Part shown: one piece after another, positions 23,320-35,103 of the stretch | How the letters are laid out: the number at the start of each line of letters is the position of its first letter | Numbering within the stretch: the first letter of the stretch is position 1 | Source of the DNA: Dactylis glomerata | Taxonomy: Eukaryota; Streptophyta; Magnoliopsida; Poales; Poaceae | Direction of reading: 5' to 3' | Assembly: GCA_007115705.1 (NCBI GenBank) | Contig: QXEO01001023.1 | Location: forward strand, 1,240,035 to 1,304,034 | DNA length: 64,000 bases | The notes under the pieces: generated by a model | Database searches by the model: none | What the model saw: the letters and a program-made list of their open reading frames with translations, nothing else | What the model was told of the DNA's origin: nothing | Program-made: the position numbers and the translations under genes

Positions 23320-25010
23320 ACCCCCCAAGCTTAGACCTCGCTTGTCCCCAAGCAAAAACTAAACTCGGTAAACATGACCACAGGTTTATGGAGTGAAGTG
23401 TCGATAAACAAAATACGGACAAGAAGCATCACATTTACCAAGGCACAAGTTATGATAGACAACAACTTCCCTTCATATAATATAGACTTGCAATAAGCAA
23501 AAGGGAATCACAAACAAAGATGCACAAGGTAAATCATGATTGGTGATGGCAAACCTTTGTTCTTGGTCAGAGAACAATGAACAAACTATACTTATTTTTG
23601 AACGGAGCCTTTTATAGCAGAGCTAATATAGCAAAAACCATATGCTCAACGAAACAAATTCTTTACAATCATAGAAAGCTTTCAAAGATATATTCCTTCA
23701 AATAAATGCATCGTACTAAACAAAGGAAGATAGTAAACATGATTGAACATATCAACATATGGATGAATGAACCATAACAACTCAAATGCTTGCTTGAGAT
23801 AGAAGGGAATAGGTTGACTCAACATAAAAGTAAAAGACAGGCCCTTAGCAGAGGGAAGCAAGGATTAAACATGTGCTAGAGCTTTTCATTTGTAAAACAG
23901 AGGTAAAAGTTGTTTTGAGAGGTGGTTGCTTTTGTCAACGACTAGCAACAGAGTTCTTGATATCTTCCATACTAAACAAGTGAGAGCGGTTCCGAGATGT
24001 TGATTAATTGACACATTTGTGCTCTTTTATAGCTTGGCACTCCTCCCCACTTTTCCTTTCTCAAACCATGGCTAACCGATTCCATCGGGTGCCCACCAAC
24101 TTTCACATACCATGGAGGAGTGCCTTTATTTCTTTTATTTCTTTTTTTAGATTACAATGGTCTGACCAGCTCCCTTGCAAAATTAATAACGAGCAGATGA
24201 AGCATGCAAGTCGAGGGGTACTCAATTTAGTATGGAAGATAACAAACCCAACCACTACGTCCTCATGAGCTAAAAACAGTGGCACAAAACTAGAAGTATT
24301 TGAAGGTTTTTTAAAGGTAGCACATGAAAATTTACTTGGAATGGCTTGAAATACCATGCATGGGAATTTGTAGTGGACTCTTTGGAAGTAACTTAGTTTT
24401 AGGGGATTGCATGCACGAGAAGTATTCCCTCTCTGTACAGGTTTTTGGCTAGCAAAGCTGGGTAGCAAGCATAAGAGTTGCATGAAACAGACAAACATAC
24501 ATGTGATAGAAACAATCATGCAAACTTCCTTGAAAGTACAAATGATTTTAACTTTAAAATACTATTGCTTATGAGCCAATCATGAAGGAAAGCTGAAATG
24601 ATGTATCTACTAACACTTCCTTCCTTTTCTACTCAAACCTCAAGGTAATGTTGCTACTAACCAAGCTAAGTTTGCCAAAACCAACTAGATTTACTCATGC
24701 TCCCAAAGTGATACCAATACTAATCAACAAGACTAATCATATAAGAAAGATTGCAAATTAAGATAAAGTGCACGGAAAGTAAATGATAAAACTTCTCATT
24801 AATATTTCTCAACCGCGACTCACACCAAGGGATAAATAGATAACACACTAAAGGAGGATACTGCCACACTGCAAACTATTCTATAAGATAACTTCTCTAT
24901 TCATGATATGACTCTACTTGAAAAGTAAATGGGTAAAAGATAATGATGTGATACCGCGGCACTCCCCCAATCTTGGAACAAACCAAGGGGATGCCTATAC
25001 CAATGACGAA
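23320..25010 (-). other. 3' non-coding tail of the large Gypsy element
   Basis: Lies between the extra ORF and the 3' LTR on the minus strand. A tract reading AAGCTTGGGGGG abuts the LTR and is the likely polypurine tract. The segment 23870-24380 (reverse complement) matches the interior of elements C (20520-20960) and D (41030-41500), for example GGCACTCCTCCA, GGGCACCCGATGGAATCGGT and GAAAAGCTCTAGCACATGTT. No ORF is supported. Confidence 0.75.
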
Positions 25011-25370
25011 TTACTCCTTCGGCGGTGGTGGTGCGATCATAACTGGGGCAAGGAAAAGCTCCAGCATCCTGCGAAGCCTGAGGTTCTCCTCTTGAAGTAT
25101 CTCCACCTCCCTCTTCAAAACCTGGAGCATGGCACAAAACTCATCAGTGACCCCAAGGGTTTCTTTTGCTGCAGGAAAGAAGCTTAGATCTAGGACTGGT
25201 AGTGTTGGTCCCTGCATATTATGAGAAAAAACACGTCCAGCGTTCATTGATCCTACAAAAGTAGGATCTCTTGCACTTGATCCTCCAGTCATCTGTACTT
25301 CCTTCAGCTTGGGGTCTTGGTGGTCCTCTTCTAAAGGCTTCTTGCCCTTGTCGTTGCTTGCGAAAGCCAT
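25011..25370 (-). CDS. extra small ORF downstream of pol in the large Gypsy element
   Basis: A 119-codon ORF in the sense orientation, between integrase and the 3' LTR. The N-terminal half is charged (Lys, Asp, Glu). The middle contains an amphipathic stretch with VLKREVEILQEENLRLRRML, a likely short coiled coil at about residues 84-105, and the end is Pro-rich. It begins with a normal ATG and is uninterrupted, unlike gag and pol. It is not an envelope-type protein: no signal peptide or membrane helix is evident. Such additional ORFs occur in some plant Gypsy lineages; the role here is unknown. Confidence 0.5.
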   Translation of the reverse strand: MAFASNDKGKKPLEEDHQDPKLKEVQMTGGSSARDPTFVGSMNAGRVFSHNMQGPTLPVLDLSFFPAAKETLGVTDEFCAMLQVLKREVEILQEENLRLRRMLELFLAPVMIAPPPPKE

Positions 25371-25710
25371 GATGCCTCTAAAACTGAGATCAATCCCCTG
25401 ACAGAAACATATCGAAACAAAAACACGATGAGAACACGATATACAGACCTCGGGTAATCCGGGGGGTTATATAGGAAAAAATTAAACATCGAAACAAAGT
25501 CACAGGAGGAAACCGGGACGGAAACAAGTTCTGGGGTGGTCTCACCATAGGGTGGCGCGACCAGGAGGGGGCCTGCACCACCAGGTGGTGAGGAGCCATC
25601 GGACTCTGTTTCCAACCCATTTTCCTCTCGTGATTTTTGATATTTATTAAAAACAACAAAAATATAAATAGAAAGGTTTACCACGAACCTTTTCTAACTA
25701 GAACTGTTAC

Positions 25711-26840
25711 CTATTCGGAAATGGACTCTGCAGTTTCCTGCATATGTTCTTTGATGAATTCTTCCGGAGTAATCATTTGAATAACATCGACATCTTCATT
25801 ATAAGAATCTCCGGCGATATAATGTTTGAGTCTTTTCCCATTCACCACTTGTGTAGTGTTATCTTTAAGCAAAGCAATCTTTATCGCACCTGAGCGATAC
25901 ACCTCTTCAATAACAAAGGGTCCTTCCCATTTCGAGAGTAATTTTCCTGCAAAAAATCTGAGATGAGACCTACACAATAGAACTTTCTCACCAACGTGAA
26001 ACTCTCTCTTAAGAATTCTCCTATCATGCCATTGCTTGACTTTTTCTTTGAAAAGTCTGGCATTCTCATAAGCTTCGTTTCTCCACTCATCTGAAGAACT
26101 CAAATCCAGCAACCTTTTCTTATCAGCTAGTTTAAAATCCCTATTAAGCTCTCTCACTGCCCAAAAAGCTTTGTGTTCTAATTCTAATGGCAAGTGACAC
26201 GCTTTTCCGTAAACCATTTTGTAAGGAGACATGCCCATGGGGTTCTTATAAGCAGTTCTATAAGCCCATAAAGCATCATTCAACTTACTAGCCCAATTTT
26301 TTCCTAGATCTATTAACAATCTTCTGCAAGATAAACTTGATCTCTCTATTCGATAGCTCTACCTGCCCACTAGTTTGGGGATGATAAGCAGAAGCAATTC
26401 TATGATTAACGTCATATCTAGCAAGAGTTTTCCTAAAACCACCACGAATAACATGAGAACCTCCGTGAGTCATAAGATATATAGGCACACCAAACCTAGG
26501 AAAAATAACATCCTTAAGCATTTTTAACGAGGTCTCACCATCGGCACTCTTCGTAGGTATAGCTTTTACCCACTTAGTAACATAATCAACAACAACAAGT
26601 ATATGAGTATAACCTTCTGAAGGAGGAAAAGGACCCATAAAGTCGAATCCCCAACAATCAAATGGTTCAATAACAAGAGAATAACTCATAGTCATTTCAT
26701 TACGTCTAGAAATATTACCAACTCTTTAGCATTCATCACAAGATAAAACAAACTTTCTAGCATCTTTAAAAAGGGTTGGCCAATAAAAACCTGATTGTAG
26801 AACCTTTTGTGCAGTTCTATCTCCAAATGATGTCCTCCAT
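25711..26840 (-). pseudogene. integrase of the large Gypsy element (broken)
   Basis: Read on the minus strand: zinc-binding region remnants near 26840, then the catalytic core in the frame 26288-26695, then the C-terminal part in the frame 25711-26319. In the core, Asp18 (GFDFMGP) and Glu113 (GQVELSNRE) are present, but the second catalytic position is His77 in MTHGGSHV, where the family has Asp. The C-terminal part holds a GPF-type module (KWEGPFVIEEVYRSGAI) and no clear chromodomain. A frame change near 26830 separates it from RNase H, and another separates core from C-terminus at about 26300. It is non-functional. Confidence 0.85.
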
Positions 26841-27810
26841 ACGCACTACCATGGCATTTTCTCAATATCTCTTGTTGTTCATACTCTGGAACACATCTTC
26901 GCATAATACCATCAACTCCTTCATTATATAAGTGTGGGTCATCCCAAAAATAATGCCTCAAGTCATAAAAGAATTTCCTTCTTTGCTGAGATGTAAAGGT
27001 TGGAGGCAAATACTTGGAAACAATAAAGTTAGCATAATTAGCATACCAAGGATTCTCTCGCAAAGTTACCTTTATTGAAGCCAACTGTTCATTTGGAAAA
27101 CTATCATTGACAGGAATATGACCAAAAGAAATGTTTTCCAACCTAGACAAATTGTCAGCAACCGGATTTTCAGCACCTTTCCTATCTACAATATGCAAAT
27201 CAAACTCTTGTAAAAGCAACACCCATCTGATAAGCCTAGGCTTAGCATCCTTCTTAGACATAAGATATCTAATAGCAGTGTGATCAGTATGAATAGTAAC
27301 TTTTGAATCTACGATATAAGGTCTAAACTTATCACATGCAAAAACAACAGCAATAAACTCTTTCTCAGTAGTAGCATAATTCTTCTGAGCAGCATCAAGA
27401 TTCTTACTAGCATAATGAATAACATTCAACTTCTTATCTACGCGCTATCCAAGAATAGCACCCACATCAAAATCACTAGCATCACACATAATTTCAAAGG
27501 GTAAATTCCAATCAGGTGGTTGAACAATAGGAGTAGTAGTTAAAGCCTTCTTAAGAGTTTCAAAAGCTTCCTTGCAATTATCATAAAAAACAAATGGTAC
27601 ATTCTTTTGAAGAAGATTAGTAAGGGGCTTTGAAATCTTAGAGAAATCTTTAATAAACCTCTTATAAAAACCAGCATGACCAAGAATACTACGAATACCT
27701 TTAACATCCCTCGGACAGGGCATTTTCTCAATTGCTTCAACTTTTGCCCTGTCAACTTCGATACCTCTTTCAGAGATTTTATGTCCAAGAACAATTCCTT
27801 CATTCACCAT
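26692..27810 (-). pseudogene. RT thumb/connection and RNase H of the large Gypsy element (broken)
   Basis: The piece 27445-27810 covers the end of RT (RSILGHAGFYKRFIKDFS) and the start of RNase H (MCDASDFDVGAILG). One in-frame stop divides it from 26692-27429, which has YASKNLDAAQKNYATTEKE, the HTDH motif and NPVADNLSRL, then the integrase zinc-binding start (CHGSAYGGHH). The frame is the same as RT, so the break between pieces is a nonsense codon. The last third of the second piece is out of frame. Confidence 0.85.
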
Positions 27811-27861
27811 AAAGTGGCATTTCTCCTAATTAAGAACAAGATTAGTTTCTTCACATCTCTG

Positions 27862-28818
27862 CTAAACGTTATCAAGATTGTGCAAACAATTATCAAAAGA
27901 AGTTCCATAGATGGAAAAATCGTCCATGAATACCTCCACAATTTCTTCACAAAATCCATGAAAAATAGTAGACATGCATCTTTGAAAAGTAGCAGGAGCA
28001 TTGCACAAACCAAAAGGCATACGTCTATAAGCATAAGTTCCATAAGGACAAGTAAAAGTGGTTTTCTTTTGATCTTGCTTTTTAACAGCAATCTGAGAGA
28101 AACCAGAATAACCATCAAGAAAACAAAAATGAGTTTTCTTAGATAACCTCTCTAGCATTTGATCTATAAACGGTAAAGGATAATGATCTTTCTTAGTAAC
28201 TTTGTTGACCTTTCTAAAATCAATGCACATCCTATAACCAACTACTACCCTTTGAGGAATAAGCTCGTTATTCTCATTAGGCACAACAGTAATACCTCCT
28301 TTCTTAGGAACACAATGAACAGGACTAACCCATCTACTATAAGCAATAGGATAAATAATACCAGCATCAAGGAGCTTCAATACCTCATTTCTTACCACTT
28401 CCTTCATCTTAGGAATTAAGCGGCGTTGATGTTCAATAACTAGCTTTGCATCTGGCTCCATATTAATAGCATGCTGACATATAGTAGGAGAAATCCCTTT
28501 TAAATCATCAAGAGTATATCCCATAGCTCCTCGGTGTTTCCTCAATGTTTCTAATAACCTTTCTTCTTCCTTTCCTGAAAGTTTAGAACTGATAATAACA
28601 GGATATATCTTCTTGTCATCAATATAAGCATATTTAAGATCATCAGGTAAAGGTTTTAAATCAAAAACATGATCTTCCTTGGATGGTAAAGTGGTACCCA
28701 AATCCTCCACAGGTAAATTGTGTTTAATCAATGGTGGTTGATGAAGAAGAATATCATCAATCTCATCTCTTTCTTCCTTAAAGACATCACTTTCATGGTC
28801 CTCCATAAATTGCTGCAA
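27862..28818 (-). pseudogene. reverse transcriptase of the large Gypsy element
   Basis: A 318-codon open piece. Recognisable motifs: RMCIDFRKVN (about residues 196-205), FLDGYSGF (233-240), RRMPFGLCNAPATFQR (265-280) and VFMDDFSIYG (296-305), the FMDD form of the Ty3/Gypsy YxDD active site. It is preceded and followed by in-frame stops (near 28850 and at 27862, with a second near 27827), so it cannot be translated as one polyprotein with its neighbours. Confidence 0.9.
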
Positions 28819-28860
28819 AGCATTATTAGGCGCAAGAGCAATAGAGGCAAGCTATTCAAC

Positions 28861-30426
28861 TCAAAAATCTTCATTAGGCAATTCATTTTCATAAGGAGCT
28901 TTAGTAAACTTAGAAAAATTAAACTCATAAGATTCTCCATCAAATTTAGTCAAAATTTTCTCCTTCTTACAATCCATAACAGCGCCACAAGTATTCAAAA
29001 AGGGTCTACCAAAAATAATAGGACAAGTTTTACTAGGTTCTGTACCAAGTATTAGAAAATCAGTAGGATATTTAGTCTTACCGCATATAACTTCCACATC
29101 TCGAACAATACCAATTGGAGAGATAGTTGCTCTATTAGCAATCTAAATAACCACATCGATATCCTCTAGTTCACAAGGGGCAATTTCATGCATGATTTCT
29201 TTGTAAAGCTCGAAAGGAATAGCACTTGAACTTGCACCAATATCGCATAAACCATAATAACAATGATCACCAATCCTGACAGAAAGCACATGAACACTTG
29301 TTTTCCTAGATCTACTAGGATGTGAAACAATGTTAGAAGCATCTTCACAAAAGACAATATGTTCATGTCTTACATTTCTAGTAACAAGATCCTTCACTAT
29401 AGCTACAGGGGACTTAACCGTAATTTGCTCATCAGGTTCTACAGCTTTCTTTGCACTTTTCTTAAGCACACTAATTAAAGTAGAATGTTCCTTTACCTTA
29501 GCAGGGAAAGACATTTTCTCAAGATAAAGCTCAGGCAAAATGCGATCAAAAGTACAAACTTCAGTAGTTCTAGTAGGAGCACAACTAATAGTATCTTTAT
29601 AAGGCGCATGATACTTGTTCCAATCCTTCTTTGGAACATCAAGATACGAGGCAAAGGCCTTAAAACAGTTAGCAAATATTTGGGAATCAAGACCATAAAC
29701 AGCACTAACATTACGAAAGTCAGCGGTTCCCATAAAAGCTTTAACGCATTCATAATCATAATTTATACCTGACTTTCTACCTTTATCGTTCTCCCATCCT
29801 TCAGTATTTTCTTGAATACGGTCAAGAAGAACCCATTTAGCTTCTTCTTTCTTACGTGTAAATGATCCAGAGCAAGAAGCATCCAATAAATCCTTATCAT
29901 GAAGAGTAAGCCTTGCATAAAAGTTATTAATAACAATATTCTTGGGGAGCTCATGAATTGGACATTTGAGCATCAGTGACTTCAATCTCCCCCACACTTG
30001 GGCAATACTCTCTCCATCATGAGGCCAAAAGTTATATATCTGATTACGATCTTTATGAATCTCACTTGGAGGATAAAATTTGGAATAAAAGAGAGGTACA
30101 ATTTCCTCCCAGCCAATAGATGGACCATCCTTGAGCAGCCTATACCATTCCGCAGCTCTGCCCTTCAGTGATAAAGAGAATAGCTTTCTCTTAACCTGGC
30201 TCAATGAAATACCTGCACACTTAAACAACTCACATAATTCATGTATAAAGAGTAAATGATCACCCGGATGGACAGTTCCATCTCCTTAATAGTGGTTATT
30301 TATAACACGTTCAATAATTTTCATAGGTATTTTAAAAGGATCTAATTGAGCAGGCGGTAGTTCATCTACTACCGTAGCAGAGCCAGTAGCATTCCCAAAT
30401 AGGGAACCAAATGGAGAATTCTCCAT
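28861..30426 (-). pseudogene. gag and aspartic protease of the large Gypsy element (broken)
   Basis: The gag start is the ATG at 30424-30426, about 95 nt after the primer site. A stop at 30286-30288 interrupts it; the same frame reopens as the 361-codon piece 29143-30228. This contains the retrotransposon gag core (LKGRAAEWYRLL, WEEIVPLFYSKFYPP, ESIAQVWGRLKSL). Near its end is the protease active-site motif CDIGASSSAIP. Another stop at 29143-29145 precedes the protease end (IIFGRPFLNT, 28861-29097). No CCHC zinc knuckle was seen. All pieces share one frame, so the damage here is point nonsense changes. Confidence 0.85.
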
Positions 30427-30518
30427 GGAAAAATAAAAGAAAAGATAGAAACAAAAATAAAAACAATACTCACAGCGAAGGTTACCTTTACCAATTCCAC
30501 TCTTCAATAGCACTTCAC

Positions 30519-30536
30519 TCCCCGGCAACGGCGCCA
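30519..30536 (-). other. primer binding site of the large Gypsy element (tRNA-Asp)
   Basis: On the minus strand TGGCGCCGTTGCCGGGGA, 11 nt from the 5' LTR. It is complementary to the plant tRNA-Asp 3' end over 18 nt. Confidence 0.85.
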
Positions 30537-30547
30537 GAAAATAGTCT

Positions 30548-33500
30548 TGATGACCCACAAGTATAGGGGGTGTACTTTCAAAAAATAAGAGTGTCAAACC
30601 CAACGAGGAGCAGAAGGTGTTGACAAGTGGTTTTGATCAAGGATTCACTATAAATACTAGAAAACGAGTTTTTAGGGGTATTTGGTAATGCAAGTAAATA
30701 AAGTACAAGTAAATAAAAGACAATAATAGTAATTGCTGCAAGTGGCCCAATCCTTTCTAGAGCAAAGGACAAGCCGGTTGTGTAACTTATGATTACCAAA
30801 CGTTCCTGAGGACACACGGTAGTTTCTGCCGAGAGCTTTCGCTTCATGCTGCTAAGTAATCTTCATTGGTTTGATAAGTGTTATGGGGGTGAACCTGTGC
30901 TAGCGTACTACCCTTACTAGGACTAATACACACTTGTGATTATACCCCCTGCAAGCATCCGCAAATAAAAGAAAGTAATTAAGATAAATCTAACCACAGC
31001 CTTAAACTCTGAGATCCTACGCTCCCTGGTGCAATGGTTTCCTAACGGGGGTTTAGGTTTCTGTCGCTCTGGCAACCCCACAATTAGTAGCCAAATACAT
31101 AATGTATTCCACTAGGCCCATAAATGGTGAAGTATCATGTAGTCAACGTTCACATGACACCACTAGTAGAATAACACCACAACATAAATATTAAACCATT
31201 AAATATTACTGAACATAGTTTCACTACTAACATCTCGACTTCTCCCATGTCCTCAAGAACTAAACGAACTACTCACAAGACATCATATGGCTCATGACCA
31301 GAGGTGAAATAATGGTAAATAAAAATCTGAACATAAACCTTAATTCAACAGTTCCACTCAATAGCATCAACTACAAAGATAATCAACACCGGGAAAGTTT
31401 CCCCTAAGAATTTGACAAGATTCAACCCAAGATGTTACAGCGGGATGGCGTGGTGATGGTGGAGATGAAGGTGCTGCTGATGATGATGATGGTGATGATG
31501 ATCCCGATGAAGTCCAGTGCGATGATGATGACGATGGCAACGATCTCCCCTCTCCAGGAAGGAATTTCCCCAGCAGATTTCTGCCTGCCAGAGAGCTTTT
31601 CTCTCTCGGTGTTTTCTGCCTCGCAGAGGCAGCGGTGTCTATCTCTGATCCCCCCTTCACTTAGGTTTTAGGGGACGACAATATACACGAGGGGGAGATG
31701 GCAGTAGTAGGCCAGGGTGGCCTCACCACAGGGCGGCGCGGCCAGGGGTGGGCCCGCGCCACCTGGTTGTGAGCCCACCCTGCTGCTCCTTTCGCCTCCT
31801 TGATACGTCTTAAACGTATCTATAATTTTTGATGGTCCATGCTTGTTCTTACACCATTTGCTTTGTGTTTTGTTACACTTCGTGGCGTTTTTATGCATTT
31901 CCTGGAACTAACCTATTAACAAGATGCCACAGTGCCAGTTCCCTGTTTTCTGCTGTTTTTGTGTTTCAGAAAAGTTACACAGGAAATATTCTCGAAATTG
32001 GACGAAACAAAAGCCGAACCTCCTATTTTTACCGAAGCTTTGCGAAGACCGAAGATGAGACAGAGGAGGGCCAGGGGCCAGCCACACACAGGGGGCGCGA
32101 CCCAGCCCCTGGTTGTGCCCACCGATGGTGAGGGCCCCTGGTCCACTTCCTGATGCTGCCCCTTCGCCTATAAAGTCCCCTCGACGAGAAAAACCTAAAG
32201 GACAGATCTCTTTTCCACGAAACATACTGCAAGCCGCCGCCGTCGTCATCGCTAGATCGGGAGGATCCAGGAGCTCTTCCTGGCACCCTGCCGAAGAGGG
32301 GAATCCCTGCCGGAGGCCTTCTACACCACCATGGTCACCTCCGGAGTGATGTGTGAGTAGTCTACCTTGGACTACGGGTCCATAGCAGTAGCTAGATGGT
32401 TGTCTTCTCGACCATGTGCTTCATGTTTAGATCTTGTGAGCTGCCCTATATGATCAAGATCATCTTTATGTAATCATACATGTTGTGTTTGTTGAGATCC
32501 GATGAGTATTGGTACTATGCCAAGTTGATCTGCTGAATTATATATCTTATGTTATCTCTATGTTGTTTATGATCTTGCATGCTTTCCGTTGCTAGTAGCT
32601 ATCTTGGCCGAGTAGATGCTAGTAACTCCAAGAGGGAGTATTTATGCTCGATAGTTGGGTTTATGCCTCTATTTAATCTGGGGGAGTGACAGAAACCTCT
32701 AAGGTTGCAGATGTGTTGTTGCCACTAGGGAGAAAACAACATTCTTGTGTCCAAGGATATTTACTTTGATTACATTACGCACTTTGCTTAATGCAATTAT
32801 CTGTTGTTCGCAACTTAATACTCAAGGGGTCCTCGAACGATTCTCCGTGAGTGGATTATTAGTCATGGATGCAGTTGGATGGCGGTCTATGTATTTTGTC
32901 ATAATGCCCAGAGTAAGCCTCATAGTGATACTCGTGATGTATGTACGTTATCTTTACTCTATCAATTGCCCAACTGTAATTTGTTTACCCAGCATGCTTT
33001 TATTTATCTTATGGAGAGACACCACTAGTGAACTGTGGACCCCGGTCCAATTTCCTTTACATTGCTTTACCGTTTTACTATTACTCACTCTGTTTACTTT
33101 ACTTGCATACTATTATCCTTTTACCACTCGATACGCTCAATCCTTTGTTTATAGCAAACCGGTGAGATTGACAACCTCATCGTAAGTTGGGATCAAAGTA
33201 CTTGTTTGTGTTGTGCAGGTTTTACATTGCTGCTGGGGGAAGACACGCCGACAAGCAGTTTATCTGGCACCCTTGTCCAGAGTGTCGCGAAGCTAGCAAG
33301 CATCACCTTCTGAAGTTTGGCTTTCTTCTACTGGTTTGATTTAACCATGGTTTCATAACTGAGGGAATACTTGCTATTGTGCTCATCATACCTTCCTCTT
33401 GGGTTTCCCAACGGGCTGTACTTACAAGCCATCACTCCTCCTTTTGGCTACCTTCGTCTTCTGATATTATATAAATTTCTGGGTATTTCTCCGAAATTGT

Positions 33501-33693
33501 TGATCTTCAGAAATATGGTGTCTTGACGGTCCCTTTTCCTGCAGAATCCCGACTCCGGCAGCAAGTTCTCCAATGATCATTAAACATGTAAAAACAGAGG
33601 AAACAACATAAGTATAACCTCTAAATATGAAAAATATATCAATGAATAATAGTAAATTATGATACAAAATAGTGATGCACAATGGACGTATCA
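30548..33693 (-). repeat. 5' LTR of the large Gypsy element (split by a solo LTR)
   Basis: About 1.51 kb in two pieces, 30548-31800 and 33440-33693, separated by the solo LTR 31801-33434 and its duplicated CTCCT. The terminal sequence is TGATACGTCC on the minus strand. Confidence 0.88.
31801..33434 (+). mobile_element. solo LTR related to elements D and E
   Basis: 1634 bp from TGATACGTCTTAAACG to TACAAGCCATCA, flanked by CTCCT on both sides (31796-31800 and 33435-33439). No interior, primer site or second LTR is present, so it is a solo LTR left by recombination between LTRs. A TATAAAG box at 32169-32175 follows CCTTCGCC. Similar to the LTRs of D and E but clearly diverged, so it is the oldest of this group here. 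Confidence 0.9.
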
Positions 33694-33698
33694 GTGGG

Positions 33699-34219
33699 CC
33701 TGGAAGTCTTGCCGTCAATCCAAACATAAAGTCTTTTGTCGGCTTCTGATCCACAACAGATTAAATTCTAGGCAGCTTATGTAAAGAAAACGCTACTTTC
33801 TTCCTGATTATACATGCGGGATGTGTGATAGGGGCATTGTAGAATCTTGGAATCATCTCTTCTTCAAATGCCCCTTTGCCAAACTATCTTGGAGATATTT
33901 CTATCCTTCTTGGAGTCCTCCCTTGGCAACAAGATAGCAAACCTCGGTCTTTGATCTCTTCAGTAGCCTTAAGAATCTTTAAATCGGATATGTCTCTTGC
34001 TTCTTCATAAAAAGACAAGGAAATCATATACTGGCTTCATAACTTGGGTTCAAAACTTTGTTTGATCCTCTTGTATAGCTAGTCTCCGCTCTCTCTTTAG
34101 TCTCTTTGCGAGTTTCTTTTTGGAGCTAATCTCTAGCTCTTCTCTGTATAGAACTTAGCTTTTATTTGAATAAATAAAAATACAAACAGTGGGAAACCCA
34201 CAGTAAAGCTTCAAAAAAT
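33699..34219 (+). pseudogene. LINE ORF2 zinc-binding end and 3' tail, 3' piece
   Basis: Continues the LINE fragment 14880-15145 across the Gypsy insertion. The plus frame reads the RT zinc-binding (zf-RVT) type motif: WKSCRQSKHKVFCRLL, then, after one in-frame stop near 33780, CGMCDRG...WNHLFFKCPFAKLSW with the expected Cys, Cys, His and Cys ligands. The following 250 bp are non-coding and end in an A-rich stretch (TTTGAATAAATAAAAATAC) and CAGTGGGAAACCCACAGTA, like a plant LINE tail. Confidence 0.7.
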
Positions 34220-34229
34220 GTCTTACAAA

Positions 34230-34975
34230 CATATATGTGCTTTGTACTTGGTATGAAAATCATCCTCATGTGCATTTATTTTTCCTTCAATTTTTCATAT
34301 GCAAAAAGGTAATAGTGACCTGCTCAAAACCAACGGAATTGACTACCACAGGTGTTGGTGTAGCCGAAATAGTCTCAACATGTGATATTGTATTTATCTT
34401 CCTCACAAGAATGGGGGAGATTCTTGCTCGCCATCGAGGTTCTTTTATGTATTCCCGCGTTGATTTAAAAATTTGTCTTTTCTCATAGAGGGAAATTAAA
34501 TAATACAATGTTCACAACATGCTTCGTTTGTATCCACGATAACATACTGTTCACATCTAGTTGAGACATTGATGTGAAGATAGTCAAATTATTAAGTAAA
34601 AAAGGACATGAACTCAATTCATGATGAAACAATGAATGATATTTAGCGACAAAACTAACATCAATCACAATATTTGCCAACACTCTGATCACTTGAAATT
34701 TTTCACCAAAAGTTCCACTAAGGTCTTCTCATGAGTTTCCGAGCAATCCTTAGTCAATGCCTCGAACAAAGGCACAACCAGTTATGAAACACCACTATTG
34801 CTAGGTCCATATTCAACAATGAAACTTCAGCATTGCTAGGTCGGGAGCTGATGTGTTGTGGGCACAATCAATAATTGTCCCTATGGGCTAGGGTCATCCC
34901 ATTATCATGAACCTGAACAACATTACATTTTCATCAGCAAATTACGTGTAGTTGAGCAGGAGCATCAATCCCAGG
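34230..34975 (+). repeat. diverged local duplication, copy 2
   Basis: Matches 14000-14460 and 14690-14780, and at its end 57380-57455 (shared GAGCAGGAGCATCAAT). Non-coding. See copy 1. Confidence 0.65.
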
Positions 34976-35103
34976 CAGGTCCATACGTGATCCAAGAGGA
35001 TTATCGCTCTGGAGCCTTGTTACTCCGTGGAGATGTTAATGGAAAGCCACATGTGGTTATTAAACAACATTTAAAACATTATATTGTAGGTAAAAAATGT
35101 TGA
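34972..35103 (+). pseudogene. Gypsy integrase C-terminal fragment
   Basis: An open plus frame reads GPYVIQEDYRSGALLL, then VVIKQHLKHYIVGKK and a TGA stop. This is the GPY/F module and the tail of a Ty3/Gypsy integrase, comparable with KWEGPFVIEEVYRSGAI and RLKHYIAG in the large Gypsy element. No other part of that element is present here. Confidence 0.55.

Larger units (their letters stand above)
15146..33693 (-). mobile_element. Ty3/Gypsy retrotransposon (large element, with nested insertions)
   Basis: Bounded by GTGGG target duplications (15141-15145 and 33694-33698). The ends are TGATGACCCAC at the left and GGACGTATCA at the right. Two LTRs of about 1.5 kb (not counting insertions) enclose a 7.2-kb interior (23320-30547). 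On the minus strand the order is primer site, gag, protease, RT, RNase H, integrase, an extra small ORF, then a long non-coding tail, which is the Ty3/Gypsy order. Without the nested elements it would be about 10.2 kb. All coding regions carry stops or a frameshift. It split an older LINE fragment and was itself hit by a full LTR element (16360-23018) and a solo LTR (31801-33434). Confidence 0.93.
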
